DNA from: Sphingobium scionense | GTDB lineage: Bacteria; Pseudomonadota; Alphaproteobacteria; Sphingomonadales; Sphingomonadaceae | Length of the DNA stretch: 64,000 nt | Reading direction: 5' to 3' | Assembly (NCBI RefSeq): GCF_014197035.1 | Contig: NZ_JACIEU010000022.1 | Coordinates: 21,660 to 85,659 of the forward strand | Shown here: positions 1-8,973 of the stretch, one piece after another | How the letters are laid out: the number at the start of each line of letters is the position of its first letter | Position numbering within the stretch: position 1 is the stretch's first letter | Program-made: the position numbers and the translations under genes | The notes under the pieces: generated by a model | Told to the model about the DNA's origin: nothing | Seen by the model: the letters and a program-made list of their open reading frames with translations, nothing else | The model's database searches: none

Positions 1-2811
1 CCACTGGACGCCGCCGGCCACGTTGATGCCCTGCACCACGAATGTGACATTGGGCGTGACCTTGTAGGAGATGTCGAAGTCCAGGCTGCCGAACGCCGCG
101 TCGTTGTTGGCGGCCAGCCCCGCGCCGCCGACATCGCGCAGCACCTTGCCGCGCCAGCTATAGCTGGCCCGCGCCCCGACCGGCCCCTTTTCGTAGAAGG
201 CGGTGAGGTTGAAGCTGTCGCCGGCCACGTCGGTCAGGTCGTCGCGGAAGGTGGTGCCGTCGGACAGGGCATAGGTGCCCTTGCTCTTGGTATGGGTGTA
301 ATTGGCCTGGAAGCCCAGGCCATCGAACGGCGCCGGCAGCATCTTGAACAGTTGCTGATAGGCGATCTCGATCCCCGCGACATAGGCATTGCCGCCATTT
401 TGCGGCGCGGTCAGGCGATAGATCTGGCCGTCCAGGTCGAAATTGCGGGTCTGCTGGAAGACGAAGCTGGTGATGTCCTTGTAGAAGGCGCCACCGATCA
501 GCGCGCTGCCCGGCGCGAAATACCATTCGACCGTGCCGTCATATTGCCAGGCTTCGAACGGCCGCAGTTCGGGATTGCCGCCCACCGCCGTCAGCACCGT
601 CGGGTTGGAATTGATCGTCAGGCGCGGCGCCAGGTCGGCCAGCGACGGCCGGGTGATGACCTTGGACGCGGCCAGATGCATCTGCAGGTTCGACGTGAAC
701 TCGGCGACCAGGTTGAGCGAGGGGAGAAAATTCCCGTAATTGCGCTCATAGCTGACCGGCAGCGCCGCACTGCCATTGTCGGCATAGCCCGACGATGTCT
801 GCCGGGTATGGGCATAGCGCAGGCCCGCGTCGCCGCGGATGGTCATGCCGCCCAGCGGCAGGCTGAACTCGGCCATGCCATAACCGCCGATGATCCGTTC
901 ATCGATGGCATAGCTGTTGCGCCGGTCACCACGGGTCAGCGGCGCGTCGAGCAGCGCCTCCTTACCGGTCGCCGCGTCCCAGAAGCGGTCGGGATCGGGC
1001 ATGACCCAGCTGGTGGGCAGATTGCCGCCCACGCCGCTCAGGAAATCATCGACCGGGAAGGCCTCGAAATAGCTGTCGTCGAAGCGCTGGCCGGCGATGC
1101 CGCTGGTGAAATTGATGTCGCGGCGGTTATAAGTGCGGTCGCGCTTTTCATATTTGGCGCCGAAGCGCAGCGCCTGCACCACGCCGTTCAGTTCGCGGGA
1201 TATGTCAAAGGTCGCGGCCCGCTGGCGATCGAGCGAGTCATTGACGCGATATTCGATCCGGCGCCCTGGCAGAGTGGTGGATTCCGTCAGATCCGCCGTC
1301 AGGAACTCCAGGTTCGGCAGCCGCTCGCCGACCTTGCCATAGTCGAAGGCGACCTGGCCGACGCTGCCGAGCAGGCGGCTGCGATAGATGGGCGTGGGCG
1401 TGTTGGAATAGGCGCGGCCCAGGCTGGCGTCGGCGGACAGCGTCCAGCCATTGGTAGACCATTTCGCGTTCGCGCCGATCAGCCAATTCTCATATTCCAG
1501 CCGCGACGTCTCACGGCCGATCTGGGTCGATGTGGTGACGGTCGCGGCGGTCAGCACGCCATTTTCGATCACCGCCGTGCCGGGCACGATCGCGCCCGGC
1601 GTGGTCGCGGAAAAATCGGTCGAATAGGTCAGTTCGTCATAATCGATGTTGAGCCGGCTCCACAGGCCATCGACGTTCAGCTCGAACCGGTCGTCGGGCT
1701 TCCACTGGATCGCGCCGTTGAGGCCGATGCGGTTGCGGTTCTCCCGCTCCAGCGTCGGGCGCGTGCTGGTCGGCACCAATATCGTGTCGCTGTCCAGCGT
1801 GCCGTCGCCATCGGCGTCGATCCGCCCGTCGGCCCAGCCGACGCCGGTGATGCGGTCCTGCCGGGTGGTGCGCTCGTCATAGACCGCCGCGATCAGTGCG
1901 CCGAACGTGCCCTCGTCATTGACCCAGCTCGCCATGCCCGACAGGCGCGGATCGACCGTATCGGCCAGGCGCGGCGAGCTGGCGGTGGCGGACAGCGCCA
2001 GCACCGGTTTCTTGAGGTCGATCGGGCGGAAGGTCTGCAAATTGACGATGCCGCCGATGCCGCCCTCGGCCAGGTCCGCGCGCGGGCTCTTGATGACTTC
2101 GACCGCCGACATGAGTTCGGACGGCAGCGTGTCGAAGCGGAACTGGCGCCCGCTCTGGCCGCTGTCGCGCACATTCTCGTTCACCGCGGCCGCCCGGCCG
2201 TTGAGGGTGACGACCTGGAAGTTGGCACCCAGGCCCCGGATGCGGACGAACACGCCTTCGCCGCGATCGCGCACGATCGACACGCCGGGCACGCGCTGCA
2301 ACGCTTCGGCGATGTTCTGGGCGGGGAACTTGCCGATATCCTCGGCCTTGACCACATCGACCACATTGGTGGCCTTGCGCTTTTCGGCGAGCGCGCTGGA
2401 GAGGCTGGCGGCGTAGCCGGTGACGATGATGTCAGGCGCCACATCCGCGCTGCCGGTGGTGGCAATGTCCTGCGGTTGGACCGGCGCCGCCACGATCAGC
2501 AGCGCGCCATTGGCCTGGCGCCGCACGGCCAGCGGCTTGCCCTGGATCAGCCGCTCGACCGCCGCCATCGCATCCATCCGGCCGCTCAGCGGCGGGCCGC
2601 TCATGCCCGCAACCAGTTGGGGGGCGAACAATATGTCGGTGCCGGTCTGGCGGGCCAGTGCTTCCAGCGCGGGCGCAAGCGGCTGCGCGGCGATCTGCAC
2701 CGACGCCTGGCGCTGCTGCGCCTGGGCCGGGACGGCGCACAAGGCGGCAAGAGCGGCGCCCAGCACCAGAGAACGGCGCAAAGTGCGCGAAGAAGAAATG
2801 GTCACGATCAT
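1..2811 (-). CDS. TonB-dependent receptor with N-terminal STN signalling domain (3' end off left edge)
   Basis: Outer-membrane active-transport receptor of the transducer type. The frame is open for 937 codons from ATG at 2811 to the window edge without a stop, so the C-terminal barrel end is missing. Residues 1-31 look like a signal peptide ending AQA. Residues about 36-105 resemble an STN (secretin/TonB N-terminal) domain, the part that contacts FecR-type anti-sigma factors. A TonB-box-like DIIVTGYAASL lies near residue 127, followed by a plug with VVDVVKAEDIGKFP and barrel strands. It lies 82 bases downstream of fecR and fecI on the same strand, which is the usual arrangement for surface signalling. 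The plug resembles the large sphingomonad receptors linked to oligosaccharide uptake, so the ligand could be a glycan rather than an iron chelate; the sequence does not settle this. Confidence 0.93.
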   Translation of the reverse strand, partial: MIVTISSSRTLRRSLVLGAALAALCAVPAQAQQRQASVQIAAQPLAPALEALARQTGTDILFAPQLVAGMSGPPLSGRMDAMAAVERLIQGKPLAVRRQANGALLIVAAPVQPQDIATTGSADVAPDIIVTGYAASLSSALAEKRKATNVVDVVKAEDIGKFPAQNIAEALQRVPGVSIVRDRGEGVFVRIRGLGANFQVVTLNGRAAAVNENVRDSGQSGRQFRFDTLPSELMSAVEVIKSPRADLAEGGIGGIVNLQTFRPIDLKKPVLALSATASSPRLADTVDPRLSGMASWVNDEGTFGALIAAVYDERTTRQDRITGVGWADGRIDADGDGTLDSDTILVPTSTRPTLERENRNRIGLNGAIQWKPDDRFELNVDGLWSRLNIDYDELTYSTDFSATTPGAIVPGTAVIENGVLTAATVTTSTQIGRETSRLEYENWLIGANAKWSTNGWTLSADASLGRAYSNTPTPIYRSRLLGSVGQVAFDYGKVGERLPNLEFLTADLTESTTLPGRRIEYRVNDSLDRQRAATFDISRELNGVVQALRFGAKYEKRDRTYNRRDINFTSGIAGQRFDDSYFEAFPVDDFLSGVGGNLPTSWVMPDPDRFWDAATGKEALLDAPLTRGDRRNSYAIDERIIGGYGMAEFSLPLGGMTIRGDAGLRYAHTRQTSSGYADNGSAALPVSYERNYGNFLPSLNLVAEFTSNLQMHLAASKVITRPSLADLAPRLTINSNPTVLTAVGGNPELRPFEAWQYDGTVEWYFAPGSALIGGAFYKDITSFVFQQTRNFDLDGQIYRLTAPQNGGNAYVAGIEIAYQQLFKMLPAPFDGLGFQANYTHTKSKGTYALSDGTTFRDDLTDVAGDSFNLTAFYEKGPVGARASYSWRGKVLRDVGGAGLAANNDAAFGSLDFDISYKVTPNVTFVVQGINVAGGVQW

Positions 2812-2893
2812 CCCCCGTGGACAGCGGCAGAAGGCGCCGCGCCTCCCCGACGCGCCAGCGGAGTTTTACCCCACCCCGGCATCGGCATTTTTT

Positions 2894-3859
2894 TCAGCCG
2901 CCCAGCAGAACCCGGTCGTCCACCTGCCGGACGGGCACCGACAGCAATTGCGACAGCGCCTGGCCCAGCGCGACATTGTCGCCCATCCGGTACATGCCGC
3001 TCACCCGCAAGGCCGCGGTGTGCGGATCGGCGATCACCAGCCGGGTCAGGCTGTAGCGATTGGCTTCCGCCGCCACGGCATCCAGCCGGTCGTCATGAAA
3101 GGCCGCCCGGCCGCTCTGCCAGGCCTGGGTGGTTTCGGCATCGGGCCGATCGACCTGCACGGCATCGGCGGCGTCGGTGCGGATGCGTTGCCCGGCGGCC
3201 AGGTGGCGTTGTCCGCCGTCGATAGCGACATCGGCCTGTCCGGCCAGCGCCGTCATCGCCAGCCTGTCATCATTGTCGCGCCGCACGTCGAACCGGCCGC
3301 TACCCGCCACGAAGCTGCCCCGACCGGCATCGATCGCAAAGGGCACCACTGTCGGCTTCACCGTCAGCGCCACACGCCCCCGTTCCAGCCACAGCCGCCG
3401 CCGGCTGGCGCTCGCCAGCACCCGGACATCGGTATCGGCGTCCAGGAACAGCGTCGATCCTTCGGGCAAGGTCAGTTGGCGCTGCTCGCCAATGCCGGTG
3501 CGATAGCGCGTGCCGGCCATCGCCGTCTGCATCATCGCCATGCCCCCGCCGCCCACCACCAGCGTGCCGGCGCAGGCTGCGATCATCCGACGGCGCGACA
3601 GGCTGCGCACCGGCGCGGGCACGGGCACGGGCACGGGCACGGGGCGCATCGCCGCATCGGTGCCGGGCACCAGCGCCCAGATATCGGTCGCCCGCTCGAA
3701 ATCCGCCGCATGCGCAGGATCGGCCGCGATCCAGGCGCGAAAGGCCTGCTCGTCGTCCACCGTCCGTTCATCCGCATTCAGCCTTGCAATCCACTCGGCG
3801 GCGGTCCGGGCCATGGGGCGCTCACCGGGCATGTCGGGGCTCACCAATCCTTCGTCCAT
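2894..3859 (-). CDS. FecR-family anti-sigma / sigma regulator
   Basis: Inner-membrane regulator that relays receptor occupancy to the ECF sigma factor encoded just upstream. The N-terminus has the AAEWIARLNADE-type helical region (DUF4880-like, residues 18-70). A hydrophobic stretch at about 88-110 follows SRRRM and could be the single membrane span. The FecR core begins near GTRYRTGIGEQRQLTLPEGS and contains the typical LFLDADTDVRV segment. A Val-Pro run (residues 73-81) encoded by a 6-bp repeat lies just before the membrane span. The first ATG (3859) overlaps the end of the sigma gene by 19 bases; a GTG at 3844 and ATGs at 3832 and 3814 are also possible, so the start is uncertain. Order sigma, FecR, receptor supports one operon. 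Confidence 0.9.
   Translation of the reverse strand: MDEGLVSPDMPGERPMARTAAEWIARLNADERTVDDEQAFRAWIAADPAHAADFERATDIWALVPGTDAAMRPVPVPVPVPAPVRSLSRRRMIAACAGTLVVGGGGMAMMQTAMAGTRYRTGIGEQRQLTLPEGSTLFLDADTDVRVLASASRRRLWLERGRVALTVKPTVVPFAIDAGRGSFVAGSGRFDVRRDNDDRLAMTALAGQADVAIDGGQRHLAAGQRIRTDAADAVQVDRPDAETTQAWQSGRAAFHDDRLDAVAAEANRYSLTRLVIADPHTAALRVSGMYRMGDNVALGQALSQLLSVPVRQVDDRVLLGG
3617..3640. repeat. Four tandem 6-bp units (GGGCAC) inside fecR
   Basis: Four perfect GGGCAC units in a row, followed by GGG. On the minus strand they encode a Val-Pro repeat. Each unit is two codons, so gain or loss of a unit would keep the reading frame. Confidence 0.9.
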
Positions 3860-4347
3860 TCGCCAAGGAAGGTCATCGCCCTGGCCATATGCTTCTCGAC
3901 CGCGCTCTGGCTTATTTCCAGCCGCTCGGCAATCTCGCGATATTTTAGATTGTCGATCCGCTGCAGCAGGAACACCTCGCGCGTCCGGGGCGGCAGCTTG
4001 TCGATCCCCTCCGACACGCGCCGCAACCGCGCCTGCGCCATCAGCGCCTCGTCCTGCAACGGCGCGCCGTCGCGCAGCAGCGCCAGCGCATCGTCGCCAG
4101 CGGCCGGCCCGCGCACCTTTTCCCGCCGATAGCTGTCCTTTGCCCGGTTGACCGCCGCGCGGACCAGGAAGGCTTCCTCATTATCGGGCCGTTCGGGCCG
4201 GGCCGCCATGCGGACATAGGCATCGTGCAACAGATCCTCGCTGTCGGAACGCCGGGTCATCCGCTCGACCTGCGCCAGCAGGCCGGCCCAGCCGGCCCAT
4301 AGCCGCCGCGATGGCATATGCGTTTGTTCTTGAGGATGATCGCCCAT
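3841..4347 (-). CDS. ECF sigma factor, FecI-like
   Basis: RNA polymerase sigma-70 factor of the extracytoplasmic function class. Region 2 is visible as SDSEDLLHDAYVRM. Region 4 is visible as LPPRTREVFLLQRIDNLKYREIAERLEIS followed by the helix-turn-helix end SAVEKHMARAM. Length of about 168 aa is normal for FecI-like factors. It would direct polymerase to the receptor promoter once released or activated by the adjacent FecR. ATG at 4347 is chosen over an upstream TTG at 4353; ATG at 4317 is another possibility. The stop overlaps the likely fecR start, suggesting translational coupling. Confidence 0.9.
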   Translation of the reverse strand: MGDHPQEQTHMPSRRLWAGWAGLLAQVERMTRRSDSEDLLHDAYVRMAARPERPDNEEAFLVRAAVNRAKDSYRREKVRGPAAGDDALALLRDGAPLQDEALMAQARLRRVSEGIDKLPPRTREVFLLQRIDNLKYREIAERLEISQSAVEKHMARAMTFLGEWTKDW

Positions 4348-4675
4348 GGGCAAGGCGACCTATCGTCATCGATAGTCAGTTTGATGACCGAACGATTTCA
4401 ATTGGATGACGGTACATCCTGCGCGGACGGATCGTCATGGTGCAATCGCCGTGCCGTTCGCGCCTTAATCGCCCCGCAATCCGCCCAATGTCCAGGTCGC
4501 CATCCTGTGGAAGGCGATCGGCACATTGCCGCGCACCGACAGGCCCGGTGTGACAAGCGCCGGCTTGCCCCTGCCTTCTGCCTCCGATGCCGCGCGCGTC
4601 CCGTCCTTGCCTGCCCCATCGCCACGGGAAAAATCGACAGCAAAAATCGATAGCCACTCGCAATAGCATTGACAA
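4348..4675. other. Intergenic region between divergent sigma-factor and siderophore-receptor genes
   Basis: No convincing gene in either strand; the short open frames here have no ribosome-binding site or recognisable protein. It must hold the fecI promoter. A small inverted repeat CTATCG-TCAT-CGATAG lies at 4360-4375, 13 bases upstream of the fecI ATG, and GATGAC-containing words recur near 4383 and 4401. Confidence 0.5.
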
Positions 4676-4690
4676 TGCGAATAGCTCTCA
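4676..4690 (+). promoter_or_regulatory. Fur-box-like site upstream of the siderophore receptor
   Basis: TGCGAATAGCTCTCA agrees with the 7-1-7 Fur consensus (TGATAAT-N-ATTATCA) at 9 of 14 positions by eye. The flanks are AT-richer than the surroundings and contain a second related word, GCAATAGCATTGACAATGC, just upstream. It lies about 40 bases before the ATG at 4730. Iron repression of such receptors is established; binding here is inferred. Confidence 0.4.
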
Positions 4691-4729
4691 ATAGCAGCCG
4701 CTGCAACAATCAAAAGGGGTTCTGAAACA

Positions 4730-7033
4730 ATGGCGAAATATGGAAACACTCCCTCCTTCCTTGCTCTGAGCTGTGTCGGCGCGATCGCCTTCGCATCGGG
4801 CGCGCAGGCACAGGATAGCGCGCAGGGCCAGGCGCTGGGCGGCGTCACGGTCACCGACACCGCCATCGACGATGCCGCCGTGAAGGTGGAAAAGGCCGAG
4901 TCGCCCAAATATGTTCGCCGCCTCCTCGATACGCCGCAGACCATCACGGTGATCGGCAACCAGACCATCCAGAAGCAGAACCTCCTGACCCTGCGCGACG
5001 TGCTGTCGACCGTTCCGGGCATCACCTTCGGCGCGGGCGAAGGCGGCGGTGGCTATGGCGACAGCATCAATCTGCGCGGCCAGAGCGCCAACACCGACAT
5101 CAGCATCGACGGCGTGCGCGACAGCGCCCAATATAGCCGCACCGATCCCTTCAATCTTGAGCAGATCGAAGTCACCAACGGCGCCAACTCCGTCTATGGC
5201 GGCTCGGGCGCGATCGGCGGCAACATCAACCTGGTGACCAAGCGCCCCAAGGCCGACAGCGAAACGCTGGTGCAGGGCGGCATCGGCACGTCGGACTATT
5301 ATCGCGCGACCATCGACAGCAATGTCCGCGTCAACGACAAGATCGCCGTGCGCCTGAACGCCATGTATCATGAAAATGACGTCGCCCGGCGCGACTTCGA
5401 CAGCTACAAGCGCTGGGGCGTGGCGCCCTCGGTCAAGCTGGGCGTGGACGGGCCGACCTCGCTGACCCTGCTCTACACCCATCAGGAAGACGAGAATACG
5501 CCGCTCTACGGCGTGCCCTATTACAAGAATGCGATCTATGACGGGCCGCTGCCCGGCGTCCCCTATAGCGGCTATTATGGCTACAAGAATCTGGACAAGC
5601 AGGATCAGACGATCGATCAGGCGACGGCGATCTTCGACCATCGTTTCAGCGACCTGCTGTCGGTCCGCAACCTGTCGCGCTGGCAGCGGGTCGAGCAGAA
5701 TCTGGTCGTGAACCCGCCGCAGGGCAGCTATTGCTTGGCCAACGGCACGCTGCCGACCGGCGTGGCCTGCGCCGCCGGCCAGGTTCCGGGCATGTATTAT
5801 CCCAGCGGCCCGCGTGGCGGCTTCCGGGACTCGGTCAACCAGACGCTCTACAATCAGCTCGACCTGACCTTCAACATTCCGGGCGGCCATACTCTGGTCG
5901 TCGGCACCTCGATGCTGCAGGAAGATTACACGCTCGACAATGGCAACGTCCTGCGCAACGCCAACGGTGCCACGCCGAACCCCACGCTCGATCCGATCAG
6001 CATCAGCAACCCGAACGGCATCTATACCGGCCCGGTCAACAAGATCCGGTCCGGCCACCAGATGGGCGACCTGTTCAATATCGCGACCTATGCCTTTGCT
6101 GCGGCCAAGATCGTCGATGGGCTCGAACTGAATGGCGGCGTCCGCTGGGAGCATAACCGCGCCCGCTTCCGTTCCGACACGATCGCGACCCCTGCCACCG
6201 GCGGCGCCTACACCACCGGCCCGCAGCAGAATGCGACCGACGATCTCTTCTCCTACCGCGTCGGCCTCGTCTACAAGCCGGCCGAAAATGCCAGCCTCTA
6301 TGTCGCCTATGCCAACAGCAAGACGCCGACCGCGACCAGCGTGCGATCGGGCTGCGGCCTGGTGATCGTCGGCTCGGGCGGCAGCAACAATGCCTGCGAA
6401 GCCAAGCCTGAACAGGCGGTCAATTACGAAGTGGGTGGCAAGATCGACCTGTTCGACGGCGGCCTGCAGCTGACCGCCGCGCTGTTCCGCAACGAACGCA
6501 CCAATTATCGCGTCGCCAGCAACGATCCTCTGATCGGCACGCTGCCGGTCAATGACGGCCGCAACCGCGTCGATGGCGTCACCCTGGGCGCATCGGGCAA
6601 CATCACCGACGCCTGGACCATCTTCGCCAACTACACCTATCTCGATACGAAGGTGATCCAGAGCATCTCCGACTATCAGAAGGACCAGGGCGTCGTGGAC
6701 GTGCAGGCCGGCAATCCGCTGACCAACACGCCCAAGCATTCGGGCAGCCTGTTCACCACCTACACCCTGCCCTTCGGGCTGCAGCTGGGCTATGGCCTGA
6801 CCTATCAGGGCAGCTGGTATCTCAGCAATTCGAGCGCTGCGACCATGTACAAGGCGGACGATTATCTCGTTCACCGGGCGATGCTGTCCTACACGTTCGA
6901 CGAGAAGCTGACCGCCCAGCTCAACGTCCAGAACTTCACCAACGAAAAATATTATACCAGCGTCCGCAACAATGGCTGGGCCAATCCGGGCGAAGGTCGC
7001 TCCTGGGTGCTGACCCTGGGCTACAAGCTCTAA
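4730..7033 (+). CDS. TonB-dependent catecholate-type siderophore receptor (Fiu-like)
   Basis: Outer-membrane importer of ferric siderophores energised by TonB. A signal peptide ends AQA at about residue 27. A TonB-box-like LGGVTVTDT follows, then a plug with SPKYVRRLLDTPQTITVIG and TVPGITFGAGEGGGGYGDS. The conserved IDGVRDSAQYSRTDPFNLEQ segment is typical of the Fiu/BfrD group. The 767-aa length fits, and the protein ends WVLTLGYKL with barrel strands and no truncation. An AAAGGGG ribosome-binding site sits 10 bases before the ATG. It is a single-gene unit with its own terminator at 7094-7127. A Fur-like box precedes it. The exact siderophore cannot be read from sequence. Confidence 0.95.
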   Translation: MAKYGNTPSFLALSCVGAIAFASGAQAQDSAQGQALGGVTVTDTAIDDAAVKVEKAESPKYVRRLLDTPQTITVIGNQTIQKQNLLTLRDVLSTVPGITFGAGEGGGGYGDSINLRGQSANTDISIDGVRDSAQYSRTDPFNLEQIEVTNGANSVYGGSGAIGGNINLVTKRPKADSETLVQGGIGTSDYYRATIDSNVRVNDKIAVRLNAMYHENDVARRDFDSYKRWGVAPSVKLGVDGPTSLTLLYTHQEDENTPLYGVPYYKNAIYDGPLPGVPYSGYYGYKNLDKQDQTIDQATAIFDHRFSDLLSVRNLSRWQRVEQNLVVNPPQGSYCLANGTLPTGVACAAGQVPGMYYPSGPRGGFRDSVNQTLYNQLDLTFNIPGGHTLVVGTSMLQEDYTLDNGNVLRNANGATPNPTLDPISISNPNGIYTGPVNKIRSGHQMGDLFNIATYAFAAAKIVDGLELNGGVRWEHNRARFRSDTIATPATGGAYTTGPQQNATDDLFSYRVGLVYKPAENASLYVAYANSKTPTATSVRSGCGLVIVGSGGSNNACEAKPEQAVNYEVGGKIDLFDGGLQLTAALFRNERTNYRVASNDPLIGTLPVNDGRNRVDGVTLGASGNITDAWTIFANYTYLDTKVIQSISDYQKDQGVVDVQAGNPLTNTPKHSGSLFTTYTLPFGLQLGYGLTYQGSWYLSNSSAATMYKADDYLVHRAMLSYTFDEKLTAQLNVQNFTNEKYYTSVRNNGWANPGEGRSWVLTLGYKL

Positions 7034-7093
7034 CCCCCCTCTCCCCGCCGGGCCGGCCATGCCCTCCTCGACATGGCCCGGTCTGGCGAACGG

Positions 7094-7127
7094 AACGCCC
7101 GCAGTCCGCTGCGGGCGTTCTTTTTTT
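7094..7127 (+). terminator. Rho-independent terminator of the siderophore receptor gene
   Basis: Perfect 11-bp stem AACGCCCGCAG / CTGCGGGCGTT with loop TCCG, followed by C and seven T residues. Confidence 0.92.
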
Positions 7128-7174
7128 GGCCTGACGGGCATGGCGATGACGACCCCGCCTGCTAAGGGATGCCC

Positions 7175-7564
7175 ATGACCGCCACCGCCGATCTTGCCAT
7201 CCGCCTGCGCCGCGCCAGTTTCAACCGGGCGCTCGCCGATGCCGACCTTGCCGCCATCGGCCCGATCCTGGCGCAGAATGTGGTGATGGTGACCGGCACC
7301 GACAGCGGCGTCATCGCCGGGCGCAAGGCGCAACTGATGGCCTGGAAGCGCGAATTTGCCGCGCCCGACCGCAGCATCTACACCCGCACGCCCGACACGA
7401 TCCTCGTCTCGCCCATCGAACCGATCGCCTTCGAACATGGTCATTGGCAGGGCGTCGCCGCCTCGTCCGGCATCCTCATCGCCTCGGGCGCCTACACCGC
7501 CAAATGGCGACAGCGCGGCGATGAGTGGCTGATCGAGGCGGAACTTTACCTGACGCTGGCCTGA
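7175..7564 (+). CDS. NTF2-like / SnoaL-DUF4440 family protein
   Basis: Small cytoplasmic alpha-beta protein of about 129 aa with the layout of DUF4440/SnoaL-like proteins. A helical N-terminus (LAIRLRRASFNRALADADL) is followed by strand pairs VVMVTGTDSGVIAGR, GHWQGV, and GAYTAKWRQRGDEWLIEAEL, whose 'Y-x-x-x-W-x-x-x-x-x-W' pattern is characteristic. Proteins of this fold are binding or isomerase-like; no specific substrate is apparent. AAGGG at 7164-7168 is 6 bases from ATG 7175 and abuts ATG 7169, so 7175 is preferred. It lies downstream of the siderophore-receptor terminator and is probably transcribed separately. Confidence 0.75.
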   Translation: MTATADLAIRLRRASFNRALADADLAAIGPILAQNVVMVTGTDSGVIAGRKAQLMAWKREFAAPDRSIYTRTPDTILVSPIEPIAFEHGHWQGVAASSGILIASGAYTAKWRQRGDEWLIEAELYLTLA

Positions 7565-7785
7565 TAGTTCCCGTCGGCCGATGCCAAGACGACCGGCCCC
7601 GCGCGCCAGGATAAAGGTTAATAAAATATTGCCGCGCCAGACCAACAGGACTATGGCACGCCAGCCCTCTCTTTGACGTCGCAGCGCCAGGATCGGGTTC
7701 GACAATGCTGGGAGCGGAAGGGGGGACTTCGCCGCAGGTCACGCTATCCATTGTGACGATGTGCGAAGACTTTTTAGTATCTATT

Positions 7786-8829
7786 ATGAAAAAGACCAGT
7801 TTCATGGCTTCGGCGTCGCTGGCGTTGTTCGCCGCCGCCCCCGCTCATGCCTCCCCCGTCACCGGCGCCGACGCGCTGCGCGAATGGAATCTGGTCGTGC
7901 TGGGCGACCTGAATTCCTCTTCCGAAGTCGAGGGCCGCACCTTCGTCGGCGGTGACCTCACCGGCACATCCTCCAGCTACCAGATCAGCACGCCCGCCAC
8001 CTCCGCGACCGGACAGGCCGGCCTCACCGTGGTCGGCAATGTCACCGGCGGCATCAAGAATTTGAACAACGGGTCGGGCGCGCTGGTCGGCGGCAATGTC
8101 GAAAGCGGCTTCAACCTCAATGGCGCGGCCCAGACGGTGAAGGCCGGCGGCACCATCAGCAACACCAATATCAACCAGAATAATGTCCAGTCCGGCCTTG
8201 CCACGTCGGACCCAGGCTTCGCCGCCAGCCTGGCGACGCAGGGCACGGTGCTGGCCGGCAGCATGAAGCAATTGTCGACCAACCTGTCGGGCCTGGCCGC
8301 CAACAGCGACATGGCGATCAGCGGCAACCGCGCCACCTTCAACGCCAGCCCCGACGCCAATGGCCTGGCCGTCTTCTCGATCAGCGCCGCCGACCTCGAC
8401 AAGATTGGCGAGATCGCCTTCAACCTGAACGGCGCCGACACCGCGATCGTCAATGTCAGCGGCAGCGCAGTCAGCCTCAACGACAATTTCCTGGGCGGCA
8501 CCGCCAATCTGGGCGAACATGTCATCTGGAATTTCGGCGACGCCCAGTCGCTCGACCTCACCAATAGCTGGGGCGGATCAGTGCTCGCCCCCTGGGCCGA
8601 TGCGACCACCGCCAACTATATCCAGGGATCGGCCGTGTTCGGCAGCCTGACCCAGAATGGCGAGATGCATCTGGGCACCTATAGCGGCGGCTACACCCCG
8701 CCGATCGATCCGCCGACCGGCAGCAGCTCGGGCGGCACGCCGGTGCCCGAAGCGCCGGGCTGGACCTTGTTCCTGCTCGGCATAGCAGGGGTATTGCTCG
8801 GCCGCCGGTTGATGCGTAAAGCCGCCTGA
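7786..8829 (+). CDS. Choice-of-anchor A family protein with PEP-CTERM sorting signal
   Basis: Predicted exported surface or exopolysaccharide-associated protein. A signal peptide (MKKTSFMASASLALFAAAPA) precedes a collagen-binding/choice-of-anchor A type domain starting ALREWNLVVLGDLNSSSEVEGR, a recognisable opening of the family. The body is rich in Gly, Asn and Ser with repeating beta-type motifs. The tail has the tripartite PEP-CTERM layout: VPEAP near residue 320, a hydrophobic span TLFLLGIAGVLLG and the basic end RRLMRKAA. Such tails are processed by an exosortase, none of which is in this window. The ATG at 7786 is chosen because it opens the signal peptide; the frame is open upstream but without a plausible start. 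The ribosome-binding site is weak. Confidence 0.88.
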   Translation: MKKTSFMASASLALFAAAPAHASPVTGADALREWNLVVLGDLNSSSEVEGRTFVGGDLTGTSSSYQISTPATSATGQAGLTVVGNVTGGIKNLNNGSGALVGGNVESGFNLNGAAQTVKAGGTISNTNINQNNVQSGLATSDPGFAASLATQGTVLAGSMKQLSTNLSGLAANSDMAISGNRATFNASPDANGLAVFSISAADLDKIGEIAFNLNGADTAIVNVSGSAVSLNDNFLGGTANLGEHVIWNFGDAQSLDLTNSWGGSVLAPWADATTANYIQGSAVFGSLTQNGEMHLGTYSGGYTPPIDPPTGSSSGGTPVPEAPGWTLFLLGIAGVLLGRRLMRKAA

Positions 8830-8973
8830 TCCGCCCTTCATCGCGCTTTCCAATCCCTTCACCCTCGGCCAGACGCGGGAAACGGACGGACTGGCGCAGC
8901 GCCCTTCTGATCGCCGCCGGGCGGCGGCACAGGGGGCCATTGTTTCACAATCTTTGCAGATCGCCGCTTTCCC

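Noticed and set aside
292..3225. A 977-codon plus-strand open frame
   Set aside because: It is the antisense shadow of the TonB receptor and FecR genes; the minus-strand proteins have signal peptide, STN and plug motifs while this frame has none.
4688..7705. A 1005-codon minus-strand open frame
   Set aside because: Shadow of the siderophore receptor, which has a clear ribosome-binding site, signal peptide and terminator; the long antisense frame is a codon-bias effect in GC-rich DNA.
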